This document shows positions 28,111 through 37,179 of a stretch of 37,179 nt of DNA, piece after piece. Within the stretch, counting starts at the first letter, position 1, and each line of letters begins with the position of its first letter. The position numbers and the translations under genes are program-made. The notes below the pieces were generated by a model. The model was given only the letters and a program-made list of their open reading frames with translations. It did no database searches and was not told the DNA's origin. The DNA lies in contig JAMOSG010000028.1 of NCBI GenBank assembly GCA_027063225.1, positions 1 to 37,179 of the forward strand, written 5' to 3'. This DNA comes from Helicobacteraceae bacterium (lineage in GTDB: Bacteria > Campylobacterota > Campylobacteria > Campylobacterales > Sulfurimonadaceae).

Positions 28111-31083
28111 CTACCCTCTTAAATACTTCAAAACTTCTGCAATAATATCATCGTCATCTTTACTTGCAGATTTTATTACCTCTTTGTTATCATCTTGATA
28201 AACAATAGTAATATTTTGTCCATAATTCATAATAGACTTAATACCTTTAAAGATTGCTAAAATTTTAATAACCATAAGCTCAAAAAACTGTTTTGTAACA
28301 CTATCGAGTGCTCCAAATCTATCTATTGTTTCTTCCTCTATCTCATAAATCTCTTGAGGAGTTTGTGCATGAGAGAGACGTCTGTAAATATCAAGGCGAA
28401 GTCTATCTTCACTCACCACCTCATCAGATATATAAGCACTAATAGTGAGTTTAATATCAACTTTTACTTTCTCTTGCTCTTTTGTGTTACTTAATTGTGC
28501 AATAGCATCTTCAAGCATTTTTAAATAGAGTGAATAACCAATATTTTTAATATACCCACTTTGTGCATCACCCACTAAGTTTCCACCACCACGAATCTCT
28601 AAATCGTGATACGCTAAAACACTACCACTTCCTAAAAAGCTGTTAGACTCTAGTGCTAAAAGACGTTTTTTTGCTTCATCGCTAAGTTGTTCTTTTGCTT
28701 TTACTATAAAATAAGCAAATCCCTCAACATTTCCACGCCCAACACGACCACGAAGCTGGTGCAAGTCCGCTATTCCAAATCTATCTGCTCCATCTACAAT
28801 TATAGTATTTACTTTAGGCATATGAATACCACTTTCAATAATACTTGTAGCAAGCATTAAGTCATACTCACCCGCTTCAAACTTTAATAGCTCTTTTTCA
28901 GTTTCCACTGCTGAGATTTTAGAGTGAAGCATAACTATACGTAAATCGGGTAAGAGTGCTTTTAACTCCCCTAACTTAATTGGCATATGGTCAATTGAGT
29001 TATGCACATAAAATACTTGTCCACCACGACGAATTTCACGTAAAATTACCTCTTTTACAAGTTTTTCATCCCACTCTTTAACAAATGTTCTCACCCCTTG
29101 ACGCTCACTAGGTGGTGTTAAAAGCTGACTCATAGTTTTAATAGAACTCATCGCTTGATTGAGTGAGCGTGGAATTGGTGTTGCACTCATACTAAGCATA
29201 TGCACTTTGGTATAAAGCTCTTTGATCTTCTCTTTTTGTTTTACACCAAATTTATGCTCTTCATCAACTATTACAATCCCTAAATTTTTAAACTTTGCAT
29301 TAAATAAAGCGTGTGTTCCAACCACACAATCTATCTCCCCACTCTCAAGCCCTTTTAAAATAGCATTTTTCTCTTTAGTTGAGACAAATCTATCAAGTTT
29401 TGCGTAGCGAATACCCAAAGAGGCAAAGCGATCATCTAAACTTTTAAAATGTTGCGCTGAAAGAAGTGTGGTAGGAACTATAAAAGCAGCTTGGTAGCCA
29501 CTTCTAGCAGCCATATAAAGAACATTAAGTGCAACTTCTGTTTTTCCAAATCCAACATCTCCACTTAAGAGTCTATCCATTATATGTCCACTTTTTAATT
29601 GCTCATAAATCTCATCTATGGCTGTTTTTTGATCACTCGTGTATTCAAATCCAGCTAATTTTTGAAAATCTTCTAACTCTTTTTTACTAATAGTTATTTT
29701 TGGAGATTCTATAAGTGCTCTTGCTGCTGCTGTATTGACAATTGTTCCAGCGATTTCAAAAAGGCGTTTTTTGACTTTCTCTTTTAGTTTTAAAAAGCTT
29801 CCTTTTCCAAGTCTATCTAAAACAGGAACACTTCCACCACCTGCAATATAGCGATCAATATAGTCTAAATTTTCAACAGGAAGTAAAATTTTATCATCAC
29901 CCACATAGCTAATAACAATAAAATCTTTCACTCCCCCTAAAATCTCTGCTTGTTCAATCCCTTTAAAAATCCCCACACCATACTCTTGGTGCACCACATA
30001 ATCACCCTTTTTTAAATCATCAAGTAAAATTGTAGTTTTTCTACGTCGACTCTGCTTTTGTACTTTATTTAAAGAAAGCACCATCTCATTTGAGCCAATA
30101 ATATTTAAAATATATGGAGCATATACAATCTCATACTCTTTTGTATCATAAACTCCAACAGCTTTAAGTGAAGCTTCATTAGCACTAATGAGGGTGATTT
30201 TTTTAGTTTTATGCAACTCTAAAAGTGTTTTTACATCACTTGAGAGTAGGTCTTTATACTCTTGTGGCTTAGGTAAAATCTCTATGTTAAAATATTTGCG
30301 TGAAATTTGAGGGTTATTCATTCCATAGGCATCTATTAACACGTGATCTAAATCTCTACTAAGGGCAACTTTCTTATTCTCTAAAAAGTTTTGCGCTAAA
30401 GTATCTAAATGCCAAAAACCTAAAGAAGCTATATCTTTTTGAAGTGCATCAAATTCAGAATTTTCTACTTTATTTTGTAAAGTAGAAAATATTTGGCTAT
30501 CAAGGGCATAATATGCAGGGGTTATTACAATACTCTCTAACTCTTCACCCAAAGTTCTTTGTGTTTGGATATCAAACTCTTTAATTTGCTCTATCTCATT
30601 ATCAAAAAGGGAAATTCTATAAGGATTTTTTGCTGATGGTGGGAAAATATCTATAATATCTCCACGAAAAGAGATCTCCCCTTTTAGTTGAATAATATCT
30701 ACAAAACTATAACCCCAATGGTAAAGTTCATCTTTGAGTTGTGTTAAATCTAATTCATCCCCAAATGTAAGTGTTTTTTTACTAAAGAGTTCCCCTTTTG
30801 GAAGTGGAAACAAAAGTGTTTTAAGTGGAGAGATAACAAGTGGTTTTTTCTTTGCTTCATAATAGCTTGCTAAACTACTTAAAAGCTGGTGCAACTCCTC
30901 TTTGTAAACTCTTAAATCATCTCCAAAAGCAGGACGAAAATCTGGAAAGAGTATAACCTCTTTTCCAAAAAATTTCACCACATCTTCAAGTGCTTTTGCC
31001 TCTTTTGCATCTTCACAAATTAAAAGCTCTAAATCTGGTTTTGGATTTGTTTTAAAATACTCAAATAATCTTGCTTGATTCAT
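28111..31083 (-). CDS. mfd: Mfd, transcription-repair coupling factor
   Basis: Mfd removes RNA polymerase stalled at lesions and recruits UvrA. The 990-residue protein has the UvrB-like N-terminal module (1-300, for example RGDIIDIFPPSAKNPYRISL) and the polymerase-interaction domain beginning KKGDYVVHQEYGVGIFKGIE. The helicase motor has GDVGFGKTE (K514), DEEH (607-610), MSATPIPRSL and ATSIIESGIHMP, then LRGRVGRG and a C-terminal TRG/D7 region. It is shorter than E. coli Mfd (1148), as usual in this lineage. It starts 2 bases after the M23 gene with no space for the bactofilin gene found there in relatives. Confidence 0.97.
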   Translation of the reverse strand: MNQARLFEYFKTNPKPDLELLICEDAKEAKALEDVVKFFGKEVILFPDFRPAFGDDLRVYKEELHQLLSSLASYYEAKKKPLVISPLKTLLFPLPKGELFSKKTLTFGDELDLTQLKDELYHWGYSFVDIIQLKGEISFRGDIIDIFPPSAKNPYRISLFDNEIEQIKEFDIQTQRTLGEELESIVITPAYYALDSQIFSTLQNKVENSEFDALQKDIASLGFWHLDTLAQNFLENKKVALSRDLDHVLIDAYGMNNPQISRKYFNIEILPKPQEYKDLLSSDVKTLLELHKTKKITLISANEASLKAVGVYDTKEYEIVYAPYILNIIGSNEMVLSLNKVQKQSRRRKTTILLDDLKKGDYVVHQEYGVGIFKGIEQAEILGGVKDFIVISYVGDDKILLPVENLDYIDRYIAGGGSVPVLDRLGKGSFLKLKEKVKKRLFEIAGTIVNTAAARALIESPKITISKKELEDFQKLAGFEYTSDQKTAIDEIYEQLKSGHIMDRLLSGDVGFGKTEVALNVLYMAARSGYQAAFIVPTTLLSAQHFKSLDDRFASLGIRYAKLDRFVSTKEKNAILKGLESGEIDCVVGTHALFNAKFKNLGIVIVDEEHKFGVKQKEKIKELYTKVHMLSMSATPIPRSLNQAMSSIKTMSQLLTPPSERQGVRTFVKEWDEKLVKEVILREIRRGGQVFYVHNSIDHMPIKLGELKALLPDLRIVMLHSKISAVETEKELLKFEAGEYDLMLATSIIESGIHMPKVNTIIVDGADRFGIADLHQLRGRVGRGNVEGFAYFIVKAKEQLSDEAKKRLLALESNSFLGSGSVLAYHDLEIRGGGNLVGDAQSGYIKNIGYSLYLKMLEDAIAQLSNTKEQEKVKVDIKLTISAYISDEVVSEDRLRLDIYRRLSHAQTPQEIYEIEEETIDRFGALDSVTKQFFELMVIKILAIFKGIKSIMNYGQNITIVYQDDNKEVIKSASKDDDDIIAEVLKYLRG

Positions 31084-31085
31084 AT

Positions 31086-31994
31086 CTATTTTTTACCTGT
31101 TTCTAAAATTGGGGAACACGTTTGTGTTGGTTGATTGACTGTTACATAACTAATTGCTTCTATAAGTGATTGCCAAGGTAGTCTTTTTACTTTTTCAAAA
31201 ATCTCATCATAATTTTCTTGTGTCCATTTTATAAACCAATAAGGATTAAATGTACGGTTTATATAACGCACTTCATAGTGTAGATGGGGACCATTACTAA
31301 GACCTGAATTTCCAGTGTAGCCTATGAGTTGCCCTTTTCTTACAAACTGATTATTTTTCACAACAATAGAGTGAAGGTGTGCAAATGTTGTTCTAAAACC
31401 GTAGTTATGCACTAAAATAACTAAATTACCAAAACCACTTTTTTTATGAAAACCAGCCCACTCCACCATACCATCTGCCGTTGCATATACAGGAGTTTTC
31501 ATACGTGCACGTAAATCTGTTCCTCTATGGAACTCTTTTTTATGCAATGTTGGATGGATTCTATAACCATATTTACTAGTGATTCCTTTATACTCTATTG
31601 GGGAACCATTAGGAATAAACTGCATAAGTGTCGCTCTTTGCTGCGATGTCAACTCTGTTATATTGACACGTTGATGTAAACTTGAGTTATCATCTGGCGT
31701 TAAACCAATAAGCGTTTCAATTTTTTTAAGAGAATTAGAGAGTGCATCAAGCTCATTTTTTTTATTAACAAGTTGCATATTACTCTCTTGAATCATACTT
31801 AAAAGAGTTTTGTTCTTTTGGTTTAAACGCTCAACATTGCTATCTAAATAGTAAATTGTTGTTAAAGAACCAATAATCAAAGCTGCTAAAAAAAGTGCAC
31901 CATAAATAAGTGCTTTTTTGACAAGTTTATGAATATTAAACTCTTTAACAACTCCACTTTCATCATGAATTGTTACGGTAAAATGACTATCCAT
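31086..31994 (-). CDS. Membrane-anchored M23 peptidoglycan endopeptidase (Csd1-like)
   Basis: The 302-residue protein has a membrane anchor (about 29-49), a coiled-coil stalk (55-98) and an M23 metallopeptidase domain. Its zinc and catalytic residues are complete: H156-x3-D160 (HRGTDL), H206-L-H208, and H237-L-H239. In H. pylori and C. jejuni the M23 protein at this locus (Csd1 and relatives) trims peptide cross-links and sets helical shape. The neighbours here (folC upstream, mfd downstream) are the same, which supports orthology. It overlaps folC by 8 bases. Only one M23 gene is present and no bactofilin gene. Confidence 0.9.
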   Translation of the reverse strand: MDSHFTVTIHDESGVVKEFNIHKLVKKALIYGALFLAALIIGSLTTIYYLDSNVERLNQKNKTLLSMIQESNMQLVNKKNELDALSNSLKKIETLIGLTPDDNSSLHQRVNITELTSQQRATLMQFIPNGSPIEYKGITSKYGYRIHPTLHKKEFHRGTDLRARMKTPVYATADGMVEWAGFHKKSGFGNLVILVHNYGFRTTFAHLHSIVVKNNQFVRKGQLIGYTGNSGLSNGPHLHYEVRYINRTFNPYWFIKWTQENYDEIFEKVKRLPWQSLIEAISYVTVNQPTQTCSPILETGKK

Positions 31995-33120
31995 TTATCA
32001 CCTTTAAAAACTCCTCAACAACTTTAAAAGAACCAAAAACAAGATAGTTTTTCCCCTCTTTTATCCCACTAAAATTACTTCGTTTTAACCCTAACTCATC
32101 TACAACTTTTTCTAAAGCAGTTTTTTGTTCTATTCGATTATCTTCAATCTCTAAAATCTCTACCTCTTTTATAATTGGTTGTAGAATTGTTAAGATAGAC
32201 TTATAATCTTTATCACTATAACTATTATAGACCAAAGTATATTTATTTGGTTTTAAACTCTCTACAATTGCTTGTGCAGCTAAGGGGTTATGCCCTACAT
32301 CAACAATTACATTCTCTTTAAATTGTGTTAAACGACCAAACAATTTTGCTTCTACAAAATCACTCTCACTATAAGAAAGTTTTAAAAACTTTAACACTGC
32401 AACACTTAGAGATAAGTTTTGCTTTAAATACTCTGCAAGATTTAAACTCTGAGCAATATTTTGAATTTTTTGTTTATCTATCTCCTCTAAAAACTCTTCA
32501 AAAGGTGTATATTTTGGAGTGATTTTCTTTGCAACTTCATACACCTCTTGATGTTTTTGTTTTGCTAGAATTGCCTCTTTTTGAACAGCTTTGAGTTTAG
32601 TAGTTGCAATTTGCTCTATTGTATTACCTAAAAATGCTTCATGGTCTTTATCTATTGGAGTTACAACAGTAAGTATATTTTCAAAAACAGCCGTTGCATC
32701 TTTTTCTCCACCAAGTCCAGCTTCAAGCACTACATAATCGAAATGTTGCAAAATCACCATTGCTAAAAGTGTAGTATATTCAAAATAGCTAAGAGCTTCA
32801 CTCTCCTGTTGCGTTAAAATCTCTTGCAAAAAAGTGTGTGCATTTTCTAAAGTACAATCTAAAACATCATTACCATTCAGCCAAATACGTTCATTAAAAT
32901 GAACAATATGAGGGGATGTGTAGTGACCAACATTAAACCCTAAAGAGTATAATGCAGATGCTAAAAATCTCCCTGTTGTTCCCTTACCATTTGTTCCAAC
33001 AAGATGAATAATTTTTGGAAGTTTGAGTTTATCTTTAATACGAGCATATGTTTTTGGCATACGCTCATAATCTATTTTATCGTAGTAAAGAGGTTTGTTT
33101 GCTAAAAACTCTTGGAGCAT
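31987..33120 (-). CDS. folC: FolC, folylpolyglutamate/dihydrofolate synthase
   Basis: This 377-residue Mur-ligase-like enzyme adds glutamate to folates, and probably also makes dihydrofolate from dihydropteroate. The ATP loop is HLVGTNGKGTTG (39-50). It is followed by YTSPHIVHFNERI, the EAGLGGEKDAT segment, TPIDKDHEAFLG, and a C-domain with VDVGHNPLAAQAI. The start is ATG 33120, which shares one base with the cyclase stop (TGATG); GTG 33123 is an alternative. It is slightly shorter than E. coli FolC, as in other Campylobacterota. The neighbouring order is conserved. Confidence 0.95.
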   Translation of the reverse strand: MLQEFLANKPLYYDKIDYERMPKTYARIKDKLKLPKIIHLVGTNGKGTTGRFLASALYSLGFNVGHYTSPHIVHFNERIWLNGNDVLDCTLENAHTFLQEILTQQESEALSYFEYTTLLAMVILQHFDYVVLEAGLGGEKDATAVFENILTVVTPIDKDHEAFLGNTIEQIATTKLKAVQKEAILAKQKHQEVYEVAKKITPKYTPFEEFLEEIDKQKIQNIAQSLNLAEYLKQNLSLSVAVLKFLKLSYSESDFVEAKLFGRLTQFKENVIVDVGHNPLAAQAIVESLKPNKYTLVYNSYSDKDYKSILTILQPIIKEVEILEIEDNRIEQKTALEKVVDELGLKRSNFSGIKEGKNYLVFGSFKVVEEFLKVING

Positions 33121-34655
33121 CACTTAACAACAACCCTATTTCTACCACCTTTTTTTGCTTCATATAAAGCATCATCGGCAGCTTTTTGGAGTGCTTCAAC
33201 ATTTACATAGTCACTTCTTTGACTTACCCCAATACTTACAGTTACATTAATACGTTTTTTCTTGTACATAAAACGAGTTTTCTCAACAGTTGCTCTTACT
33301 TTATTTGCAAAAACTTCTGCTCCTTTTTTATCTGTTTGACTTAAAATTGCAACAAACTCTTCCCCACCAAAACGACCTACAACATCAACTTGACGAGCCT
33401 CTTTTTTGAGAATTTTTGCAAATGCTGCAAGTACAGCATCCCCTGCATCATGCCCAAAAGTATCGTTAATATTTTTAAAATGATCCAAATCAAACATTGC
33501 CATAGAATAATTACGATTATATCTTTTATACTCAGCTTCTTTAACATTAAAATATTCATCTAAAGCTCTCCGATTGTAAAGCTTTGTTAAAAAATCCTCT
33601 TTAGAACGAGCTTTAACTTTTGCTAACTCTGCTTCTAACTCTGCTATTCTTTTTGCCATAGCTGAAACTGTTGAAGAATCTTGCTCTAAATCTTTTGTAA
33701 AAAGTTCTGTATTTTTCTCCAATGTTGTAGCAAGTGTGTATAGTTTTTTATGTGCTCTTTGAAAGTCTTTTTGAGATTCTTCTTGAATATCTTCTAACTC
33801 CTCTTTAATCCCTCTAATTTCTGTTGTAGAACTACTAGAATTTTCTATCATATCAATTAAACGTAAAGAGAGTTTATCCAATAAACTGTCTATCTCTCCA
33901 GCCATATCTTGAAGCATTAGTTTATCGAGTTTAATTCTTAAACCTATAGCATTTTGTATTTCATCTTGAACAGAGTTCAATTCTATAAGATTTGGTTGAT
34001 GAGCAATTTTATTACATAATTTAGCAAGTTTTTTATCTGAATTAATAGCAATAGATGGTGTTAAAGATTCAACACATAAATCTGCTAGGCGTTTAATTAA
34101 ACCATCATCTATCTCTGCTGCATTAGAGAGGTTCAAATTTTCTATACTTTTTTGTAAATCATTTTTATCTGTGTTCCCAAAAGCTTGTAACTTTTGGAAA
34201 AATGTATCATCATAACTAGCAATAAAATTACTCCAAAGCTGTTGAAATTGTTTTAATTCTATTGTTTCTGCATTATTTATAACTTTTAAACTCTTTTTTG
34301 CAAGTTTTGTTGCTTCTTTATTATGTAAAAGAGTTATCGCTTGTAAAATATTTTTTAATAAACTTGTAGTTGTATCTAATTTTGTCGTACAAGCATTTGC
34401 ATTTGTTCTATTGAGACGATTAATAATAAAACGAGTAAACTCCTGCATCGTTTTAATATTATATTGTGAAATATCTTTTTGAAATTCAGTATTTAAAGTT
34501 CTTGTAAATCTTTCAACTTGTGTACAATCTTCTACAACCATACCCGCTTTATTGGCCTCTTTACAAAAAGCTAAAGTGTAAGCATCTGGTGTTAAAAGAT
34601 TACCCTCTAACTCTAAACGTTTAATTGCTCTTTTAATAATTGTTTGAATTGTCAT
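33120..34655 (-). CDS. GGDEF diguanylate cyclase with large helical N-terminal region
   Basis: The 511-residue protein has about 335 residues of mostly helical, soluble sequence ending in a coiled coil (near EELEDIQEESQKDFQRAHKK and MAKRIAELEAELAKVKA). A GGDEF domain follows, with GGEEF at 430-434 and an I-site RQVD five residues before it. No membrane span or known sensor is visible, so the input is unknown. ATG 34655 is chosen because AAGGA lies 7 bases upstream; a TTG further back lacks this. It overlaps lptE by 23 bases. It occupies the slot between lptE and folC where relatives carry a different hypothetical gene. Confidence 0.9.
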   Translation of the reverse strand: MTIQTIIKRAIKRLELEGNLLTPDAYTLAFCKEANKAGMVVEDCTQVERFTRTLNTEFQKDISQYNIKTMQEFTRFIINRLNRTNANACTTKLDTTTSLLKNILQAITLLHNKEATKLAKKSLKVINNAETIELKQFQQLWSNFIASYDDTFFQKLQAFGNTDKNDLQKSIENLNLSNAAEIDDGLIKRLADLCVESLTPSIAINSDKKLAKLCNKIAHQPNLIELNSVQDEIQNAIGLRIKLDKLMLQDMAGEIDSLLDKLSLRLIDMIENSSSSTTEIRGIKEELEDIQEESQKDFQRAHKKLYTLATTLEKNTELFTKDLEQDSSTVSAMAKRIAELEAELAKVKARSKEDFLTKLYNRRALDEYFNVKEAEYKRYNRNYSMAMFDLDHFKNINDTFGHDAGDAVLAAFAKILKKEARQVDVVGRFGGEEFVAILSQTDKKGAEVFANKVRATVEKTRFMYKKKRINVTVSIGVSQRSDYVNVEALQKAADDALYEAKKGGRNRVVVK

Positions 34656-35172
34656 GTTGTTTTCCTTTTTCTGTATCAATAGCTCCAATAGCTGTTACTT
34701 GTGCTAAAAAAGCACGTATAGCCTTTGTAGCACTAAATCTAATAGCATCAAAGCGTTCTTGATCACTTAAAACTGCATTAGCTACAACGCTAAAATCGTA
34801 GCTCCCCTTTGTTTTATAAAGATGTTCTACATTCCCATTTTTCATTCTTACATAAAGAGTTATCTCTGTTTTATACCCTATAATATATCCATTTATATCA
34901 TACTGAATAGGGATATACTGAATATCTTTAATAGAGAAAAAAAGGTGTGTTTTTGCTTTTTGTTTTGTTGTTAAAGATGTATGAAATACCTCTTTTATAG
35001 AGCTATCTAATGCATCTTTAATAATTACAGTATTTTCTGGATCCTCTAAAGAGATCTCAATTTGTGTACTTACACTATTGCCTACAATATTTCTTGCAAA
35101 TTTAGAGCTCGCTTTATAGCCACATCCACTTACAAGAAGTGCAATAATAAAAATGAGGCTATAAAAACGCAT
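34633..35172 (-). CDS. lptE: LptE-like LPS-assembly lipoprotein
   Basis: The 179-residue lipoprotein has a signal peptide and lipobox LLVSGCGY (Cys17). The pattern after it (GNSVSTQIEISLEDPENTV, then DALDSSIKEVF, a strand pair around YIIGYKTEITLYVRM, and a helix RFDAIRFSATKAIRAFLAQV) is that of LptE, the plug of the LptD translocon that delivers LPS to the outer surface. Sequence conservation in this family is low. The call leans on the lipobox, the size and the recalled gene order next to leuS in other Campylobacterota. It lies 5 bases after leuS. Confidence 0.8.
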   Translation of the reverse strand: MRFYSLIFIIALLVSGCGYKASSKFARNIVGNSVSTQIEISLEDPENTVIIKDALDSSIKEVFHTSLTTKQKAKTHLFFSIKDIQYIPIQYDINGYIIGYKTEITLYVRMKNGNVEHLYKTKGSYDFSVVANAVLSDQERFDAIRFSATKAIRAFLAQVTAIGAIDTEKGKQHDNSNNY

Positions 35173-35177
35173 AACTC

Positions 35178-37179
35178 TTACCCTTTTACTACAATATTTA
35201 CAAGTTTTTTAGGAACAACAATCTCTTTTACAATCTCTTTGTTATCTATCCATTTTGCAGCTATCTCTTTAGCTTGGGCAATAATATCCTCTTTTGAAGC
35301 ATCAACTGCTACTTCCATTTCAGTTCTTCTTTTACCATTAATCGAAACAGCTAGTGTGATGCTATCCTCTACAAAAACCTCTTCAATAAGTTCTTGTTTT
35401 GTAAAGTTTTTCAAACCAAAGTATTTTTCACTAATATCCCAACAAGTGTGTGGAATAATTGGCTCTAAAATAGAAGTGAAAATCCAATACGCTTCACTCC
35501 AAACATCACTATTTTTTTGAGCATTAAGTGCATTCATAGCTTCCATTACACCAGCAATTAAAGTGTTAAATGTGTAACGCTCCTCATACACCTCAAAAGA
35601 ACGCTTGAGTGCTTCATACACTTTTTTGCGTGCAAATTTTTCCTCTTTTGTTAAAGCATTATGATCAATTACAGGCTTAGTTTGTGTTGCAACAACATTT
35701 GAAGCTCTATCGAAGAAACGTTTAATAAATCTGTATGCTCCCTCAACTCCACTATCGTTCCACTCAAGCTCTTGTGTTGGTGGTGCAGCAAATAAGATAA
35801 AAAGTCTTGCAGTATCTGCTCCATACTTTTCTATAATCTCATCAGGATCAATAGTATTGCCTTTTGATTTACTCATTTTTGCACCATCTTTTAACACCAT
35901 ACCTTGTGTTAAGAGTCTATCAAATGGCTCATCAAAATCAACATATCCTAAATCTCTAAACACTTTTGTGAAAAATCTTGCATATAAAAGGTGTAAAATA
36001 GCATGTTCAATCCCACCAATATAGTGGTCAACTCCCATCCAATATTTCATTTGCTCTTGTGAAAAAGCCTCTTTTTCCCAATTTTCTGGTGATGCACAAA
36101 AACGTAAAAAATACCAGCTAGACTCTACAAATGTATCCATTGTATCAGTCTCACGTGTAGCTTCACCACCACACTCTGGACAAGTACAGTGTTTCCATGT
36201 TGGGTGGTTCTCAAGAGGATTTCCTTCACCTGTTATCTCTACATCTGCTGGAAGTGCAACTGGAAGGTTCTCTTTTTTCTCCATAACAAGTCCACATTTA
36301 TCACAATGGATAAAAGGAATTGGTGCACCCCAATAGCGTTGACGTGAAACTCCCCAATCTTTAAGTTTATAGTTTGTTGTTTTTTGACCTAATTTTTTTA
36401 CTTCAAAATACTCAATAATTTTTGCTTTTGCTTCGTTTGAATCAAGTCCATCAAACTCACCACTGTTAAATAAAACTCCACTTTGCGTAAAAGCCTCTTT
36501 TTCTAAGTTTAACTCCCCTTCACGTGGCTTAATAACAGCTTGAATTGGGAGGTTATATTGTTTTGCAAAATCATAATCACGCTCATCGTGTGCAGGAACA
36601 GCCATAACTGCACCACTTCCATAATCCATTAAAACAAAGTTTGCACACCATAGTGGGAAAGTTTTACCAGTGAGTGGATGGATAACATCTAACTCTAAAC
36701 TTACCCCTTTTTTCTCTTTTTGTCTGTCAATTGATGAGCTATTTTTCATTTTTGTAATAGCTTCAATCACATCATCACTTAAAAGTTTTTGCTCAATAAG
36801 ATAACTCACAATTGGGTGTTCTGGTGCAACAGCAGCGTAACTTACACCATAAATTGTATCTGGACGAGTTGTAAAAACATCAAAACTCTCAAATTTATTG
36901 TTAAGTTTTTCTTTACTTGCATCATCAAAGTAAAGTGAAAAAGAAAGACCATTCGATTTGCCTATCCAATTCTCTTGCATAGTTAAAACCTGTTTTGGCC
37001 AACCACCCTCAAGCTTTTTTAGATCCTCTAAAAGTTCTTCTGCATATTGTGTAATTTTAAAGTAGTATTGGTTCATCTCTTTTTTTACAATTGGAGTATC
37101 ACATCTCCAACAACATCCATCTACTACTTGCTCATTTGCTAAAACAGTTTGATCATGTGGACACCAATTGAGCATCCCT
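35178..37179 (-). CDS. leuS: Leucyl-tRNA synthetase, N-terminus beyond the window
   Basis: The C-terminal 665 residues or so of LeuS are present; about 150 residues, with the HIGH motif, lie outside. The frame is open to the edge, so [10 protein letters not shown] is internal and not a start. Visible are the zinc-type segment WCPHDQT/CCWRCDT, the CP1 editing domain with TTRPDTIYG and [20 protein letters not shown], the second zinc knuckle near CDKCG/CPECGG, a WYFLR motif, KMSKSKGN, and the anticodon-binding helical domain. The enzyme charges tRNA-Leu and edits mischarged products. It leads the long minus-strand operon. Confidence 0.98.
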   Translation of the reverse strand, partial: GMLNWCPHDQTVLANEQVVDGCCWRCDTPIVKKEMNQYYFKITQYAEELLEDLKKLEGGWPKQVLTMQENWIGKSNGLSFSLYFDDASKEKLNNKFESFDVFTTRPDTIYGVSYAAVAPEHPIVSYLIEQKLLSDDVIEAITKMKNSSSIDRQKEKKGVSLELDVIHPLTGKTFPLWCANFVLMDYGSGAVMAVPAHDERDYDFAKQYNLPIQAVIKPREGELNLEKEAFTQSGVLFNSGEFDGLDSNEAKAKIIEYFEVKKLGQKTTNYKLKDWGVSRQRYWGAPIPFIHCDKCGLVMEKKENLPVALPADVEITGEGNPLENHPTWKHCTCPECGGEATRETDTMDTFVESSWYFLRFCASPENWEKEAFSQEQMKYWMGVDHYIGGIEHAILHLLYARFFTKVFRDLGYVDFDEPFDRLLTQGMVLKDGAKMSKSKGNTIDPDEIIEKYGADTARLFILFAAPPTQELEWNDSGVEGAYRFIKRFFDRASNVVATQTKPVIDHNALTKEEKFARKKVYEALKRSFEVYEERYTFNTLIAGVMEAMNALNAQKNSDVWSEAYWIFTSILEPIIPHTCWDISEKYFGLKNFTKQELIEEVFVEDSITLAVSINGKRRTEMEVAVDASKEDIIAQAKEIAAKWIDNKEIVKEIVVPKKLVNIVVKG

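Noticed and set aside
34633..34655. The 23-base overlap of lptE and the cyclase gene as a frameshift
   Set aside because: Both genes have intact family features and the cyclase has its own AAGGA site within the lptE tail; this is ordinary translational coupling.
35062..35520. 152-codon plus-strand frame across lptE and leuS
   Set aside because: It is antisense to two well-supported genes and reads as Ser/Thr/Ile-rich shadow sequence.
35178..37175. leuS as a truncated gene starting at ATG 37175
   Set aside because: The frame stays open to the window edge and the missing part matches the N-terminal catalytic region; the truncation is from the window, not the gene.
1..37179. CRISPR arrays, tRNA or rRNA genes, insertion sequences, prophage or defence islands
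   Set aside because: I saw no regularly spaced repeats, cloverleaf-like sequences with tRNA consensus boxes, transposase or phage genes; the two RelE-type modules are the only mobile-like elements.

Overview
The window is about 37 kb of AT-rich, densely packed bacterial chromosome. It very probably comes from a free-living member of the Campylobacterota (Sulfurimonas/Sulfurovum-like). Three things point there. There is a clear orthologue of the Helicobacter/Campylobacter regulator HsrA (HP1043/CosR). The UbiA-family prenyltransferase fits the futalosine menaquinone pathway. The block leuS-lptE-x-folC-M23 peptidase-mfd is the gene order I recall from H. pylori and C. jejuni. Genes abut or overlap by 1-23 bases over long stretches. 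Promoters are mostly TATAAT boxes without an obvious -35. I see no tRNA, rRNA, CRISPR array, insertion sequence or prophage.

Layout. 1-362: the tail of a probable antitoxin and a RelE/ParE toxin. 390-5549 (minus strand): a translationally coupled operon of mqnP, a PilZ-like protein, a membrane-anchored coiled-coil/HTH protein, ftsW, murG, a DedA protein and a DUF420 protein. 5700-8986 (plus): miaA, which has no ATG/GTG/TTG start in front of its P-loop, then a small zinc-ribbon protein and acs. 9006-9380 (minus): a YchJ-like protein. 9388-9958: a relBE-type toxin-antitoxin pair lying between two copies of a 52-bp promoter-bearing direct repeat, directly upstream of pyrF. 9968-13518 (plus): pyrF, waaC, htrB/waaM, plsY and folB, concerned with pyrimidine, LPS/lipid A, phospholipid and folate synthesis. 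13618-17429 (plus): the HsrA-type response regulator, a histidine kinase, a 2[4Fe-4S] ferredoxin and a Ppx/GppA phosphatase.

17433-21740 (minus): rsmH, a small FtsL-like membrane protein and an RND transporter. 21895-23043 (plus): a membrane-anchored receiver-Hpt protein. 23068-25767 (minus): a MIP18-family protein and bamA. 25866-26423 (plus): pssA. 26433-37179 (minus): a long operon read as leuS (cut by the window edge), lptE, a diguanylate cyclase, folC, an M23 peptidase, mfd, a 62-residue unknown protein, an Hpt protein and a receiver-GGDEF protein.

Most of the window is envelope and division housekeeping: lipid II flipping/polymerisation, LPS synthesis and export, outer-membrane protein assembly, phospholipid synthesis and cell-shape hydrolysis. 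Signalling is laid over this: a two-component pair, two phosphotransfer proteins without kinases, two diguanylate cyclases with intact I-sites, and one PilZ-like protein lacking the canonical c-di-GMP motif.

The most unusual points are the repeat-flanked toxin-antitoxin cassette in the pyrF promoter, the probable AUA start of miaA, and an HsrA orthologue that keeps its phospho-acceptor aspartate and sits beside a kinase. Next come the kinase-less phosphorelay parts, including a membrane-tethered REC-Hpt. I did not find a clearly novel multi-gene defence system.
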